Below, piece after piece: positions 22,470-31,569 of a DNA stretch of 61,471 nucleotides. The notes below the pieces were generated by a model that did no database searches, had not been told where the DNA came from, and saw only the letters and a list, made by a program, of their open reading frames with translations. The translations under genes and the position numbers were made by a program. Positions within the stretch are counted from its first letter, which is position 1. Each line of letters starts with the position of its first letter. Location of the stretch: contig CANRTU010000024.1 in NCBI GenBank assembly GCA_947642745.1, positions 1 through 61,471 of the forward strand, written 5' to 3'. Source of the DNA: an uncultured Eubacterium sp. Lineage in GTDB: Bacteria > Bacillota > Clostridia > Lachnospirales > Lachnospiraceae.

Positions 22470-23999
22470 ATGGTAAATAAATATTTCATAGGCGGATGTC
22501 TGTTCTGGGGCGGATTTTTATTTTGCCTGTATCAGATCTGCCTGAGGCCCGGGCTGCACAATCAAACGTTTGAGGCAGTGAAACCAAAAGACCGGACGCA
22601 GCTGGCGGCGCTGATTTCACTGCTGATTCTGCTGTGTATTATACCAATGGGGCTGACCCCGTTTCGCAACAGGGGATTTGATTCGTACAGCAGACAGTAC
22701 GAACATATGGCGGAAGCGCTTCTGGAAGGACGTCTGTATCTGGATTATGGGGATATGGATGAAGGGCTGCTGCGGCTGGAAAATCCATATGATCCGGCGG
22801 AACGGGAAGAAGCGGGGGTGTCATATCACTGGGATCATGCGTTTTACGATGGCCATTATTATATGTATTTTGGTGTGGTGCCGGTCATACTTTTATTTCT
22901 GCCTTTCCGTGCCATTACCGGTATGAGTCTGGATACGCTGGATGCTACCCGGATATTTGTGGCGTTGTTTATCTGCGGTGTTTTTGCGGTACTGTATCTG
23001 ATTGCCTTTCGATTTTTCCGGCAGATGACAAAAGGGATGTATCTGCTGCTTTCTTCGGCGGTGGCTCTTATGAGTATCTGGTACAGCGTGGATGCGCCCA
23101 TATTGTATTGTACGGCCATCACTGCCGGGCTGTGCATGGAAATCTGGAGTCTGTTCTTTTTTATGAAAGCTGTCTGGATCGAAAAGGCGCAAAAGCGGCA
23201 GATTTTTTACGCTTTCTGCGGCAGCATTTTTGGAGCTCTGGCGTTTGGCTGCAGGCCACCGGTGGCGCTGGCCAATCTGCTGGCGCTGCCGCTGCTTGGT
23301 ATTTATCTGAAAGGCAGAAAGCTGGAACTGAAATTAATCAGACAGCTGTGTCTGGCTGCATCTCCATATATTGTCATTGGCATCGGGCTGATGTTATATA
23401 ATTATGCCCGCTTTGACAGTCCGTTTGAGTTTGGACAGACGTACCAGCTGACACTGGCGGATCAGAGCGGATATACGGACGTGATTTCCCGGTTCAGTCC
23501 GGTGAAAATCTGGAATGGAATTCTTGAGAATTTTATTTCAAGCAGTTCCCTTGGACATGACTTTCCATTTATTTCCTTTTACGGGGCGCTGGTCAATTTT
23601 CCGGTTCTGCTTGTGCCGCTGGCCGGTCTGACACATAAAGAGATACAGAATAAAATCAGAAAACGGAATCTGGGATGGTTTACGACAGTGCTTCTTCTGC
23701 TGCCGGTAATAATTACTGTGGCGGAAGTGGTATGGGCGCCATTTCTGATGGAGCGATACCGGATGGATTTGTACTGGCTGATGGGTATTCTGTGCTTTAT
23801 TGTGGCCGGTCTTTTTGTTACGGAACGGCCGGAGCAGGAGCGCAAAAGGATCAGCCTGTGGATGTCGCTGGCGGCATTTGCGACGGTCATCAGCTGTATG
23901 CTGCTGTTTACGGTGCCTTATGACGGTAATTTTTCCATCACTTATCCGGGGATGCTGGAAGAAATCCGCCGGGTGCTGGCGTTTGGACGAAATTTCTGA
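22470..23999 (+). CDS. Polytopic membrane protein, glycosyltransferase-like (GT-C)
   Basis: A 509-residue protein with about ten hydrophobic helices, starting with one at residues 4-24. The first large external loop contains acidic and aromatic residues (DSYSRQYEHMAEALLEGRLYLDY, shown only in part by RFxxY-type spacing, and SYHWDHAFYDGHYYMYFG). This resembles lipid-linked glycosyltransferases of the GT39/PMT-like fold found in Lachnospiraceae, but I cannot assign a substrate. It follows purB by 50 bp and may be read through from the purine promoter, although its function seems unrelated. Confidence 0.7.
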   Translation: MVNKYFIGGCLFWGGFLFCLYQICLRPGLHNQTFEAVKPKDRTQLAALISLLILLCIIPMGLTPFRNRGFDSYSRQYEHMAEALLEGRLYLDYGDMDEGLLRLENPYDPAEREEAGVSYHWDHAFYDGHYYMYFGVVPVILLFLPFRAITGMSLDTLDATRIFVALFICGVFAVLYLIAFRFFRQMTKGMYLLLSSAVALMSIWYSVDAPILYCTAITAGLCMEIWSLFFFMKAVWIEKAQKRQIFYAFCGSIFGALAFGCRPPVALANLLALPLLGIYLKGRKLELKLIRQLCLAASPYIVIGIGLMLYNYARFDSPFEFGQTYQLTLADQSGYTDVISRFSPVKIWNGILENFISSSSLGHDFPFISFYGALVNFPVLLVPLAGLTHKEIQNKIRKRNLGWFTTVLLLLPVIITVAEVVWAPFLMERYRMDLYWLMGILCFIVAGLFVTERPEQERKRISLWMSLAAFATVISCMLLFTVPYDGNFSITYPGMLEEIRRVLAFGRNF

Positions 24000-24127
24000 T
24001 TCTTTTCGGAAAACAGGATTCAACAGCTCAATATTCTATGTGTGTCAGCACAATAACACATGTACAAATTATATCCTTTTTTGTATAAATAATTATAGTT
24101 AATATAATGAATCAAAGGAGGATATTT

Positions 24128-25432
24128 ATGAAAAAGTTAGTGGCTCTGATGCTTACATTTACCATGGCGTTTTCTCTGACAGCCTGTGGAGGAAAAGACG
24201 CAGGTTCGTCTGGCGGTTCTGGCGGCGGAGACAGCCAGAATGCTGGCAGCGGCAAAGTATCGTTTACAATTTTTAATTCCAAGACAGAGATTCAGGAATA
24301 TCTGGAAGAGGCTGTGGAAAAGTATGGGGAAGAAAACAACGTGGATATTGAGGTTTATTATTCCAATGATACAGTAGCGGCGCATCTTTCCGTCAAATAT
24401 GCTTCAAATGAACCTTATACACTGGCGATGACAGATGCCAGGGATATCTATTCCCTTGGTGTGGAACATGGCTATGATATGAAGGGGCAGAAGTGGATTG
24501 ACGAAACGGATTATGCCATTACCGTGGATAATATGGTTCTGGGATTTCCGGTATGTGTTGAGGCACGGGGACTGCTGTATAATGCGGACGCAATAGAGAA
24601 AATTACAGGTGAAACTTTTAAGCCGGAATCAATTACTAATCTGGATGAGTTCACTGCTTTTCTGGACCGGCTGGTGGAAGGCGGAATGGAAGCGCCTGTG
24701 GCTATCCTCAAGCCAGACTGGTCACTGGCGGCCCACTATCTGCAACAGGTATATGAAGAACGGGAAGATGTGGACGGATTTATGCAATCCTTATATGCCG
24801 GAGAAACAGAGCTGATCAGGGATGAAAAATTCAATGCATTAATGGATACTTTTGATGTACTGATGAAATATAATACGTTTGCTTCTGCGCCAGTTTCAGC
24901 GGAGGACGAACTGGTACACCAGAAGATGGCCGAAGGTGAAGTCGCCTTCCAGTTCGGCGGATGCTGGGAGTGGAATGATATCATTGATTTTGAATATACA
25001 GGAAATATCGGAATCATGCCTGTTCCGCAAAATGTATCAGACGCATACTCTGATTGTCTTGTGGGTGGCGGTTCCAAGTTCTTTTATATAGACAACAGCG
25101 AATATACTTCCGATGAACAGCGGCAGGCTGCCCTGGATTTTCTCAACTGGCTGGCTGATTCAGAAGAAGGACAGGTGCTTATATCTGAAACCTGCGGTAT
25201 GGTACCCGCATTCTCTAATAACACAGTAACCTGCAGCAATGATCTGGGTAATGCTGTAAAACAATATATAGATGCCGGAAAACTGGTGCCGGTCTATGAT
25301 TATTGCCCAGATGACCATTATTCCAAAGTAGGCGCCTGTATGCAGGAATATCTGGCTGGTCAGACTGACCGGGAAAAACTGGCAAGAGATATTGAAGCAT
25401 ACTGGTCTTCTGCCACACCTGTGAAAGACTAA
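24128..25432 (+). CDS. Extracellular solute-binding lipoprotein (sugar ABC transporter type)
   Basis: The 434-residue protein begins with a lipoprotein signal peptide whose lipobox is LTAC, with Cys20 as the lipid anchor, followed by a Gly/Ser linker. The mature part is a family 1 (maltose/multiple-sugar type) binding protein, with GEVAFQFGGCWEW and a C-terminal LNWLADSEEGQ segment. The start is ATG 24128 with AAAGGAGG. No permease or ATPase gene is adjacent, so it is an orphan that must use permeases encoded elsewhere. The neighbouring AraC regulator and alpha-galactosidase suggest an alpha-galactoside ligand, by context only. Confidence 0.85.
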   Translation: MKKLVALMLTFTMAFSLTACGGKDAGSSGGSGGGDSQNAGSGKVSFTIFNSKTEIQEYLEEAVEKYGEENNVDIEVYYSNDTVAAHLSVKYASNEPYTLAMTDARDIYSLGVEHGYDMKGQKWIDETDYAITVDNMVLGFPVCVEARGLLYNADAIEKITGETFKPESITNLDEFTAFLDRLVEGGMEAPVAILKPDWSLAAHYLQQVYEEREDVDGFMQSLYAGETELIRDEKFNALMDTFDVLMKYNTFASAPVSAEDELVHQKMAEGEVAFQFGGCWEWNDIIDFEYTGNIGIMPVPQNVSDAYSDCLVGGGSKFFYIDNSEYTSDEQRQAALDFLNWLADSEEGQVLISETCGMVPAFSNNTVTCSNDLGNAVKQYIDAGKLVPVYDYCPDDHYSKVGACMQEYLAGQTDREKLARDIEAYWSSATPVKD

Positions 25433-25457
25433 TACAAGGGTTGTTGGGAAATGAAAC

Positions 25458-25511
25458 ATTTATACAATATATAGAAAAAATCTGGAGGATAAAACTATAT
25501 ATTGTATAAAT
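25458..25511. terminator. 16-bp perfect inverted repeat between convergent genes
   Basis: ATTTATACAATATATA and TATATATTGTATAAAT are fully complementary with a 22-nt loop. The repeat lies between the binding-protein gene and the AraC gene, which converge here. It is AT-only apart from one pair, so it is either a weak bidirectional terminator or a protein-binding palindrome. Confidence 0.45.
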
Positions 25512-25514
25512 ACA

Positions 25515-26411
25515 TCATTTTCCGTCAGTCCTTTTTTGTTCTGAAAGTATTTTTGAGCGGTAATTCGCAGGGCTGAGGCCATAGGCATTTTTAAAGATTT
25601 TTGAAAAAGTTAATGGATTATCATAACCGGATTTCTCTGAAATCTGCCGTACAGAAAGTCCGGTAGTACGCAAAAGCCGGGCGCTTTGTTCCAGACGGTA
25701 ACCAAGCAGGTATTCCTGTGGGGAAACGTGCAGTCTTTCTTTAAATATATGGGCGAGATAATATCTTGAGATACCAAGGTAGGAGGCGATATCGCTGACC
25801 CGGATTTTGTTATAATGTCCCTGGATATATTCTACGGCAGAATTTACATAGATATCCGGAGAATAATCATAGGACTGATTCTTTGTGGAAGAGGTTTCTT
25901 TCTGGTTCTGTGAATCAATCAGCAGGGCAACCGCCTCATATAAAAGGGAGGTTCTGGTCAGTTCATTTACAATTGTGAGCTGGTGGCGGTTTAATATTTT
26001 TTCAATAATTGCCAGGTATTGTTCGGGTCTGGCATATGTATTCCGGGTGGGATTCCGGGCGGTAATACCTGCTTTTTCCACAAAATCTGCGGCCCTGGAG
26101 CCGCTGAAGGAAATCCAGGTATAATGCCAGGGTTCCTTTGTATCCGCAAAATAGTAGTGGCGGATACCGGGAAAAATGGCAAAAATCTGTCCACGCTGCA
26201 GGGAATAGGATGTATGGTTCGTTTCCAGTATACCTTTTCCGTCCAGAATAACGTGGATATGGAATTCATCCCGGATTACTGGTCCATAAGATTTATCCGG
26301 TCTGCATTGTTCAATTCCGCATTCTGCCAGACAGAGTTCTTCATTGGCTTTGATGGCATTATGGAAATGGCGGAAATTGGCGTCAATCCGGTAATTTTCA
26401 GTAATATCCAT
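25515..26411 (-). CDS. AraC-family transcriptional regulator with cupin sensor
   Basis: The 298-residue protein has an N-terminal cupin-like sugar-binding domain (HIHVILDGKGILET, GQIFAIFPGIRHYY) and a C-terminal pair of helix-turn-helix motifs (VSDIASYLGISRYYLAHIF and SVRQISEKSGYDNPLTFSKIF). This is the MelR/RafR-like arrangement. It is divergent from the alpha-galactosidase gene across a 138-bp AT-rich gap. Activation of that gene by an alpha-galactoside is the natural inference. Confidence 0.9.
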   Translation of the reverse strand: MDITENYRIDANFRHFHNAIKANEELCLAECGIEQCRPDKSYGPVIRDEFHIHVILDGKGILETNHTSYSLQRGQIFAIFPGIRHYYFADTKEPWHYTWISFSGSRAADFVEKAGITARNPTRNTYARPEQYLAIIEKILNRHQLTIVNELTRTSLLYEAVALLIDSQNQKETSSTKNQSYDYSPDIYVNSAVEYIQGHYNKIRVSDIASYLGISRYYLAHIFKERLHVSPQEYLLGYRLEQSARLLRTTGLSVRQISEKSGYDNPLTFSKIFKNAYGLSPANYRSKILSEQKRTDGK

Positions 26412-26549
26412 TTATATTCTCCTTAAACTGGCACAACCGCCGCAATGGCTGCTGTTGAATATATTATATTTTATATCAAAAAAGGCGAAAAGAAAAGACA
26501 TGAAAGAAAAGACATAAAAGAAAAGACATAAAAGAAAGGAAACGTATTA

Positions 26550-28403
26550 ATGGATTATATACTTCATAAAAATGGCAGCTGGGATATAATAGGTTCCACC
26601 ATAACATTAAAGCATGCCTATCCGGCGGTTCAGGGCATACCAGTATCTCCTGTCAGCGTCACTGTAACTGACAATACTGCCATATACCAGCTTGCGCAGG
26701 GAAGGATCGAACTGGGGTTTTGCCGGAGGGATCATGATATTGGAGTTACATGCCGTGCACTTGGAATGGCAGGAGTACATGATATAGAGATTCTGGCAGA
26801 CGCTGAGGCGGAGCATGTGGAAAAGGTGTTTATTCAGGGATTTGGGATGGCCGGTCCGTCCGGATGCCGTACGCTGACAGAAGAAACGCTGGAATCCAAT
26901 GGCCTGGTCGCACTTTTTAACAGGCAGGGAGCATTTTTGGTATACGTTCGGGATCACAGACGCTATATAAACCGCTACCAGGTTACAAAAACAGGAAAGT
27001 TGTTTACAGATGAAAAAGTGTATGTCTGCGGAGGTTTTAATCTGGAAGGCACGGCATGTAATGAAATAGAGCTGCCGCCGGTCTGGTTTACAGAATCGGA
27101 TACACCTGAGGATGGATTGCGGTATTGTGCAGGAAAGATTGCGGCCTTTATGGGGGCCAGGACGATAAAACCACCAGTTTTTCACTGGTGCAGCTGGTAT
27201 TATCTGTATGAGAATTTCAGCCAGAATATACTGGAGGAATACATGGACTGCTTTCAGACAGTAGAGGGTGCCGGGTTTTGCTATATTCAGATAGACGCCG
27301 GATATACAGCGCATCTGGGAGACTGGCTGACGCCAAATCACAGATTTCCGCAGGGATTACGTAAAGCGGCGGAAACGATCCGCAGCGCCGGATACAGACC
27401 GGGTATCTGGATTGGACCGTTTATTGCCGGCGATCAGTCTGAACTGGTAAAAAATCATCCGGACTGGATTCTGCACGATCTGGAAGGCGGTCCTGTGACA
27501 GAAATCAGAAGTTACAACGAGCCTAAAATCTGGGGAAATACCGATTGTAACTATTATGTGCTGGATACCAGCCATCCACAGGCGCTGTCTTACTTAAGAG
27601 AGGTATTCAGGACATTCAGAGAATGGGGATTTACGTTGTTTAAGACAGATTTCATGTTCTGGAACATGCATGATACAGCGAAGGTAAAGCGTTATGACAG
27701 CAGCCTGACATCTGTGGAAATTTTCCGTAATACACTGGCCATGATCCGTGAAGCTATTGGTGAGGAAAGTTATCTGCTGGGATGTATTGCGCCGTTTCTG
27801 CCTTTTATCGGATATGCGGACGGTATGAGGATTGCGGGGGACGTGGGGGCCGGATGGGCAGAAGACTACGGACCAGTTAATATGATCCGTGAACTGGAGG
27901 CAGACAGTTACTTTAACAATGTATACTGGCAGAATGATCCGGACGCTGTTTTGTTAAGGGAGACGGATATATTCCTGAAGCCTCATGAAATAGAGAGCCT
28001 GGCGCTGCTACAGGCGCTTTCTGGCGGAGCGGTGACTACATCTGATCCGGTTCACAAGATTGCGCCGGAACGGATGAAGCTGCTGCGTTTTATTACACCA
28101 AAAGAAAAAGTATCTCCACAGTTTCCATATTTTGCAAAAGACAGGCAGGAGATTGTTATATTGCACAGTCTTCGGCAGGGCAAACTGCTGTTCGCCATGA
28201 ATCCGGGCGAGGGGCCGCTGACGGTCATATACTTTTTTGGGGAAATTACCGGTGAAAAGGAATGGTATGTGAGAAAATATAACGATACAGTATCAGAAAA
28301 AAAAGAGTTTTATACACAGGTCCTACAGCCGCACGAGTCGGTGCTGCTGTTTTTAACCAGAAAACCATTGGAAAAAGAACCGGAAAATTTGTGGGAATGG
28401 TAG
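26550..28403 (+). CDS. Alpha-galactosidase, glycoside hydrolase family 36-like
   Basis: A 617-residue cytoplasmic enzyme without a signal peptide. The catalytic barrel starts near HWCSWYYLYENF. The likely nucleophile is the aspartate in LFKTDFMFW, and the acid/base is the aspartate in RIAGDVGAGW. QIDAGYTAHLGDW and RPGIWIGPF are further family 36 landmarks. It would hydrolyse melibiose- or raffinose-type sugars after uptake. It is shorter than the classical 730-residue enzymes, with a reduced N-terminal beta domain. AraC regulation is expected from the divergent neighbour. Confidence 0.85.
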   Translation: MDYILHKNGSWDIIGSTITLKHAYPAVQGIPVSPVSVTVTDNTAIYQLAQGRIELGFCRRDHDIGVTCRALGMAGVHDIEILADAEAEHVEKVFIQGFGMAGPSGCRTLTEETLESNGLVALFNRQGAFLVYVRDHRRYINRYQVTKTGKLFTDEKVYVCGGFNLEGTACNEIELPPVWFTESDTPEDGLRYCAGKIAAFMGARTIKPPVFHWCSWYYLYENFSQNILEEYMDCFQTVEGAGFCYIQIDAGYTAHLGDWLTPNHRFPQGLRKAAETIRSAGYRPGIWIGPFIAGDQSELVKNHPDWILHDLEGGPVTEIRSYNEPKIWGNTDCNYYVLDTSHPQALSYLREVFRTFREWGFTLFKTDFMFWNMHDTAKVKRYDSSLTSVEIFRNTLAMIREAIGEESYLLGCIAPFLPFIGYADGMRIAGDVGAGWAEDYGPVNMIRELEADSYFNNVYWQNDPDAVLLRETDIFLKPHEIESLALLQALSGGAVTTSDPVHKIAPERMKLLRFITPKEKVSPQFPYFAKDRQEIVILHSLRQGKLLFAMNPGEGPLTVIYFFGEITGEKEWYVRKYNDTVSEKKEFYTQVLQPHESVLLFLTRKPLEKEPENLWEW

Positions 28404-28548
28404 AGTATGTTTTTAAATGTCAATATTTTTCATACTGCCTGCTCCGGTATGTTGTGGACTGCCCATGCAGGGTTGCCTTTTTATGGAATTCGTGTTATTT
28501 TAGGATATAGCTTCTTATGTGCCTGCAGACAGGAAAGGAGAAACGGCC

Positions 28549-29187
28549 ATGCATACAATCGTAAAACGTATGATTCTGGCGCTGGCGCTTGTCATATTCA
28601 TAGTATCCGGCGCCGCCGCCACAAATGACGGCCAGCCGGTAGCGGACGGCACATATCAAGTGGTCTCGGCCCTGGACCGGGATTATGTATGGGAAATTGC
28701 GGACGACTCCGGTGTGGATGAAGGAAACTTACAGACAGGCCAGGACCGGGGCAGTAAGTCACAGCAGTTTATTTTTACTTATCAGACGGATGGTTATTAT
28801 ACGATTGAGAATGTAAACAGCGGCAGGATGGTGGAGTGCGCAAACGGCGGGTACGCAGATGGAACCAATATCTGGCAGTATTTATATGATAATTCCGACA
28901 CACAGCGCTGGAAGCTGATCCGGACGGGAGACGGCTGTTTTGCGCTGAAATGCAGGCACAATGGAAAAGTAGCGGATATTGAAGAAGGACTGGCGGCCAG
29001 CGGGCAGAATATTCAGGCATACAGGTATAATGGCACCCCGGCGCAGCAGTTCCGGCTGGTGTCGGTAACAACCGGGGAGGTGGCGGCGGTGAAGCGTACT
29101 TCCATATGGCTTTACCGGGGAATATATCTGCTGGTAGCGGCTGCGGCTGTCTTTATTGTGGCTGCCGGTTTTCGCAGGCAGAAATAG
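28549..29187 (+). CDS. Membrane-anchored ricin-type beta-trefoil lectin protein
   Basis: The 212 residues start at ATG 28549 after AAAGGAG. There is a signal peptide to about residue 25, one RICIN beta-trefoil domain of about 140 residues, and a C-terminal transmembrane helix (GIYLLVAAAAVFIVAAGF) with a basic end (RRQK). The lectin has repeated QxW-like units: DTQRWKLI, and variants SQQFIF and AQQFRLV. The topology places a single carbohydrate-binding module on the outer face of the membrane. No catalytic domain is fused. Position after an alpha-galactosidase hints at glycan capture, but this is only contextual. Confidence 0.8.
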   Translation: MHTIVKRMILALALVIFIVSGAAATNDGQPVADGTYQVVSALDRDYVWEIADDSGVDEGNLQTGQDRGSKSQQFIFTYQTDGYYTIENVNSGRMVECANGGYADGTNIWQYLYDNSDTQRWKLIRTGDGCFALKCRHNGKVADIEEGLAASGQNIQAYRYNGTPAQQFRLVSVTTGEVAAVKRTSIWLYRGIYLLVAAAAVFIVAAGFRRQK

Positions 29188-29275
29188 CGGAAAACATAGC
29201 TGTTATATATAAAAACGGTGCGTGACAGTTGAAACTTATACTGTATGGTATATATGTAAATATTTCATAAAATAT

Positions 29276-29304
29276 TTGAAAAAATACACCGCTTAGAGTA
29301 TACT
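29276..29304 (+). promoter_or_regulatory. Promoter of the FprA gene
   Basis: TTGAAA (29276-29281), a 17-bp spacer and TATACT (29299-29304) lie 60 bp before the ATG. This is a strong sigma-A match. Confidence 0.65.
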
Positions 29305-29363
29305 ATAGCAATATGGGCAATCAGGCCAGTCATGATATCATATAAACTGAAAGGAGAAAGATC

Positions 29364-30533
29364 ATGCAGGTAACAATTTCAGATGCGATCAGATATATCG
29401 GAGTAGATGATAAGGATCTTGATTTATTTGAAAGTCAGTATGTGGTGCCGGAAGGCGTCACTTATAATTCCTATCTGATTCTGGACGAAAAGACAGCGCT
29501 TATGGACACCGTGGATGTCCGGGGTATGCAGGAATGGGAAGAAAAATTAAAAGCAGCGCTGGATGGAAGAAAACTGGATTATCTGGTAATTTCCCATCTG
29601 GAGCCGGATCATGCGGGCAGCATAGGCAGACTGCTGGAACTGTATCCGGATGTGACGCTGGTGGGGAATGCCAAGACATTTGGCATGCTTCCACAGTTTT
29701 TTGAGATTGATTTAAAAGACCGTACAGTAACCGTAAAGGAAGGGGATACACTGTCACTGGGTTCACATACATTAAACTTTTATATGGCGCCGATGGTTCA
29801 CTGGCCGGAGGTAATGGTCACATATGAAAGCAGCGAAAAAGTACTGTTTTCCGCAGATGGTTTTGGAAAATTCGGCGCAATGGACGCTGAAGACGATGAA
29901 GGATGGGCCTGTGAAGCCAGAAGATATTACTTTAATATCGTAGGCAGATACGGGACGTCTGTACAGGCGCTTCTGAAAAAAGCGGCCGGTCTGGATATTC
30001 AGACAATCTGTCCGCTGCACGGACCTGTCTTAAATGAGAATCTGGATTATTACATTGGATTATACGATACATGGAGCAGCTACAAACCGGAAAATAAAGG
30101 CGTCTTGGTAGCTTACGCATCCATTCATGGCAATACGAAGAAGGCAGCTGAAAAGCTGGCGGAACTGTTGCGGGAAAAAGGTGTGGAAAAAGTTGTAGTC
30201 AGTGATCTGTCAAGGGATGACATGGCGGAAGTCATTGAGGACGCATTCCGTTACGACCGTATGGTTCTGGCGGCTGCCAGCTATGACGGCGGTGTGTTCC
30301 CGTGCATGCAGGATTTCTTACATCATCTGCAGAGTAAGGCATACCAGAAGCGTACCGTAGGTATTCTGGAAAATGGCTCCTGGGGTCCGACTGCGGCAAG
30401 AGCAATGAAGGCGGTTCTTGGAACATTGAAAAATGTAACAGTGGTGGAGCCGGTGGTAACCATCAGATCTTCCCTGAAAGAAGAGAATATGGCGGATATG
30501 GAGGCTCTGGCTGAAGCAATGGCACAGGCGTAA
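29364..30533 (+). CDS. FprA-family flavodiiron protein (oxygen/NO reductase)
   Basis: The 389 residues comprise a metallo-beta-lactamase-like diiron domain (HLEPDHAG at residues 78-85 carries the H-x-E-x-D-H ligands; HWPEVM and CPLHGPV follow) and a C-terminal flavodoxin domain starting near VAYASIHGNTKKAAEKL. There is no fused rubredoxin. In anaerobes such proteins reduce O2 to water, or NO to N2O, with electrons from rubredoxin or a reductase. The gene is monocistronic, with its own promoter and a hairpin after it. Confidence 0.95.
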   Translation: MQVTISDAIRYIGVDDKDLDLFESQYVVPEGVTYNSYLILDEKTALMDTVDVRGMQEWEEKLKAALDGRKLDYLVISHLEPDHAGSIGRLLELYPDVTLVGNAKTFGMLPQFFEIDLKDRTVTVKEGDTLSLGSHTLNFYMAPMVHWPEVMVTYESSEKVLFSADGFGKFGAMDAEDDEGWACEARRYYFNIVGRYGTSVQALLKKAAGLDIQTICPLHGPVLNENLDYYIGLYDTWSSYKPENKGVLVAYASIHGNTKKAAEKLAELLREKGVEKVVVSDLSRDDMAEVIEDAFRYDRMVLAAASYDGGVFPCMQDFLHHLQSKAYQKRTVGILENGSWGPTAARAMKAVLGTLKNVTVVEPVVTIRSSLKEENMADMEALAEAMAQA

Positions 30534-30637
30534 GAGTGCGGGCCAAAGCTTCCGGAGAGAGGCGTACGAAGTATTCAAAGGGGCGTAAGGAGCTCTGGGA
30601 ACATATTCAAAAATAGTCTGTTGTATGAAAGATGAAG

Positions 30638-30695
30638 CTGCCGGACAGGTTTATTCCTGACAGGATAAGTATCATATCCGGCAGGGGATTCTTTT
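30638..30695 (+). terminator. Hairpin after the FprA gene
   Basis: CTGCCGGA (30638-30645) pairs with TCCGGCAG (30677-30684) around an inner CAGG/CCTG stem, followed by a short T-rich tract (ATTCTTTT). It is probably a terminator, though the tract is weak; a leader structure of proB is an alternative. Confidence 0.4.
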
Positions 30696-30759
30696 ATGCG
30701 GCAGACTTTTTTTACCGGAACATATACGCCTGCGCCAGAGACTGGAAAGGATAAAATAT

Positions 30760-31527
30760 ATGAGAATTGTGGTCAAAGTCGGGACGTCCACGCTGGCATA
30801 CGCCACCGGATGTCTGAATATACGCCATGTGGAGCTGCTTGTAAAGACGCTGAGTGATCTGGCAAATGCGGGACATGAGATCGTGCTTGTTTCATCCGGC
30901 GCCATCGGAATGGGTGTTGGAAAACTTTCATTAAACGGGAAACCAGAAGACATGCCATCCAAACAGGCGGCGGCTTCTGTGGGACAGTGTGAGCTCATGT
31001 ATACATATGATAAACTGTTTAGTGAGTATAATCATACGGTAGGTCAGATTCTCATAACCGGTGCGGATTTTTCCAATGAGGAACGAAAACTGAATTTTGA
31101 AAACACGATATACCGTCTGATAGAACTGGGGGTTATTCCTATCGTCAACGAGAATGATACGATTGCCACGGATGAAATTTCCGTGGGAGACAATGACACA
31201 CTGGCAGCCATCGTGGCATGCAGCGTGCAGGCGGACCTGCTGGTGCTGCTTAGCGATATAGACGGACTATATACGAAGGATCCCCATAAATATCCGGATG
31301 CGTGTCTGATTCCGGTAGTGACGGAGATTACGCCGAGTATCGAAAGTCTGGCGGAAGGCGCAGGCAGCGGGCTTGGCACAGGCGGTATGGCTACCAAAAT
31401 CAGTGCGGCACGCATGACGATGCGAAAAGGAGTCGATATGGTCATCGCAAACGGGGCCAGGCCGGAGCAGCTGTATGATATAGCGGAGGGCCGGCCGGCC
31501 GGCACCCGGTTTGCGAGTATTGTATAA
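30760..31527 (+). CDS. proB: Glutamate 5-kinase (no PUA domain)
   Basis: This first step of proline synthesis phosphorylates glutamate. The 255-residue amino acid kinase shows VVKVGTSTL, LVSSGAIGMG, NENDTIATDE, DNDTLAA and the glycine-rich GTGGMATKISAA. The C-terminal PUA domain found in the E. coli enzyme is absent, as in many Clostridia, which may change proline feedback. proA follows 42 bp later. Confidence 0.96.
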   Translation: MRIVVKVGTSTLAYATGCLNIRHVELLVKTLSDLANAGHEIVLVSSGAIGMGVGKLSLNGKPEDMPSKQAAASVGQCELMYTYDKLFSEYNHTVGQILITGADFSNEERKLNFENTIYRLIELGVIPIVNENDTIATDEISVGDNDTLAAIVACSVQADLLVLLSDIDGLYTKDPHKYPDACLIPVVTEITPSIESLAEGAGSGLGTGGMATKISAARMTMRKGVDMVIANGARPEQLYDIAEGRPAGTRFASIV

Positions 31528-31569
31528 TCACAGAATATCCGGGAAAGTGCCGGGAAAGGAAGGGCGCCT

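Noticed and set aside
24081..24108. TTGTAT-16 bp-TATAAT as promoter of the sugar-binding protein gene
   Set aside because: The start point would fall in the ribosome binding site, so it cannot be the main promoter.
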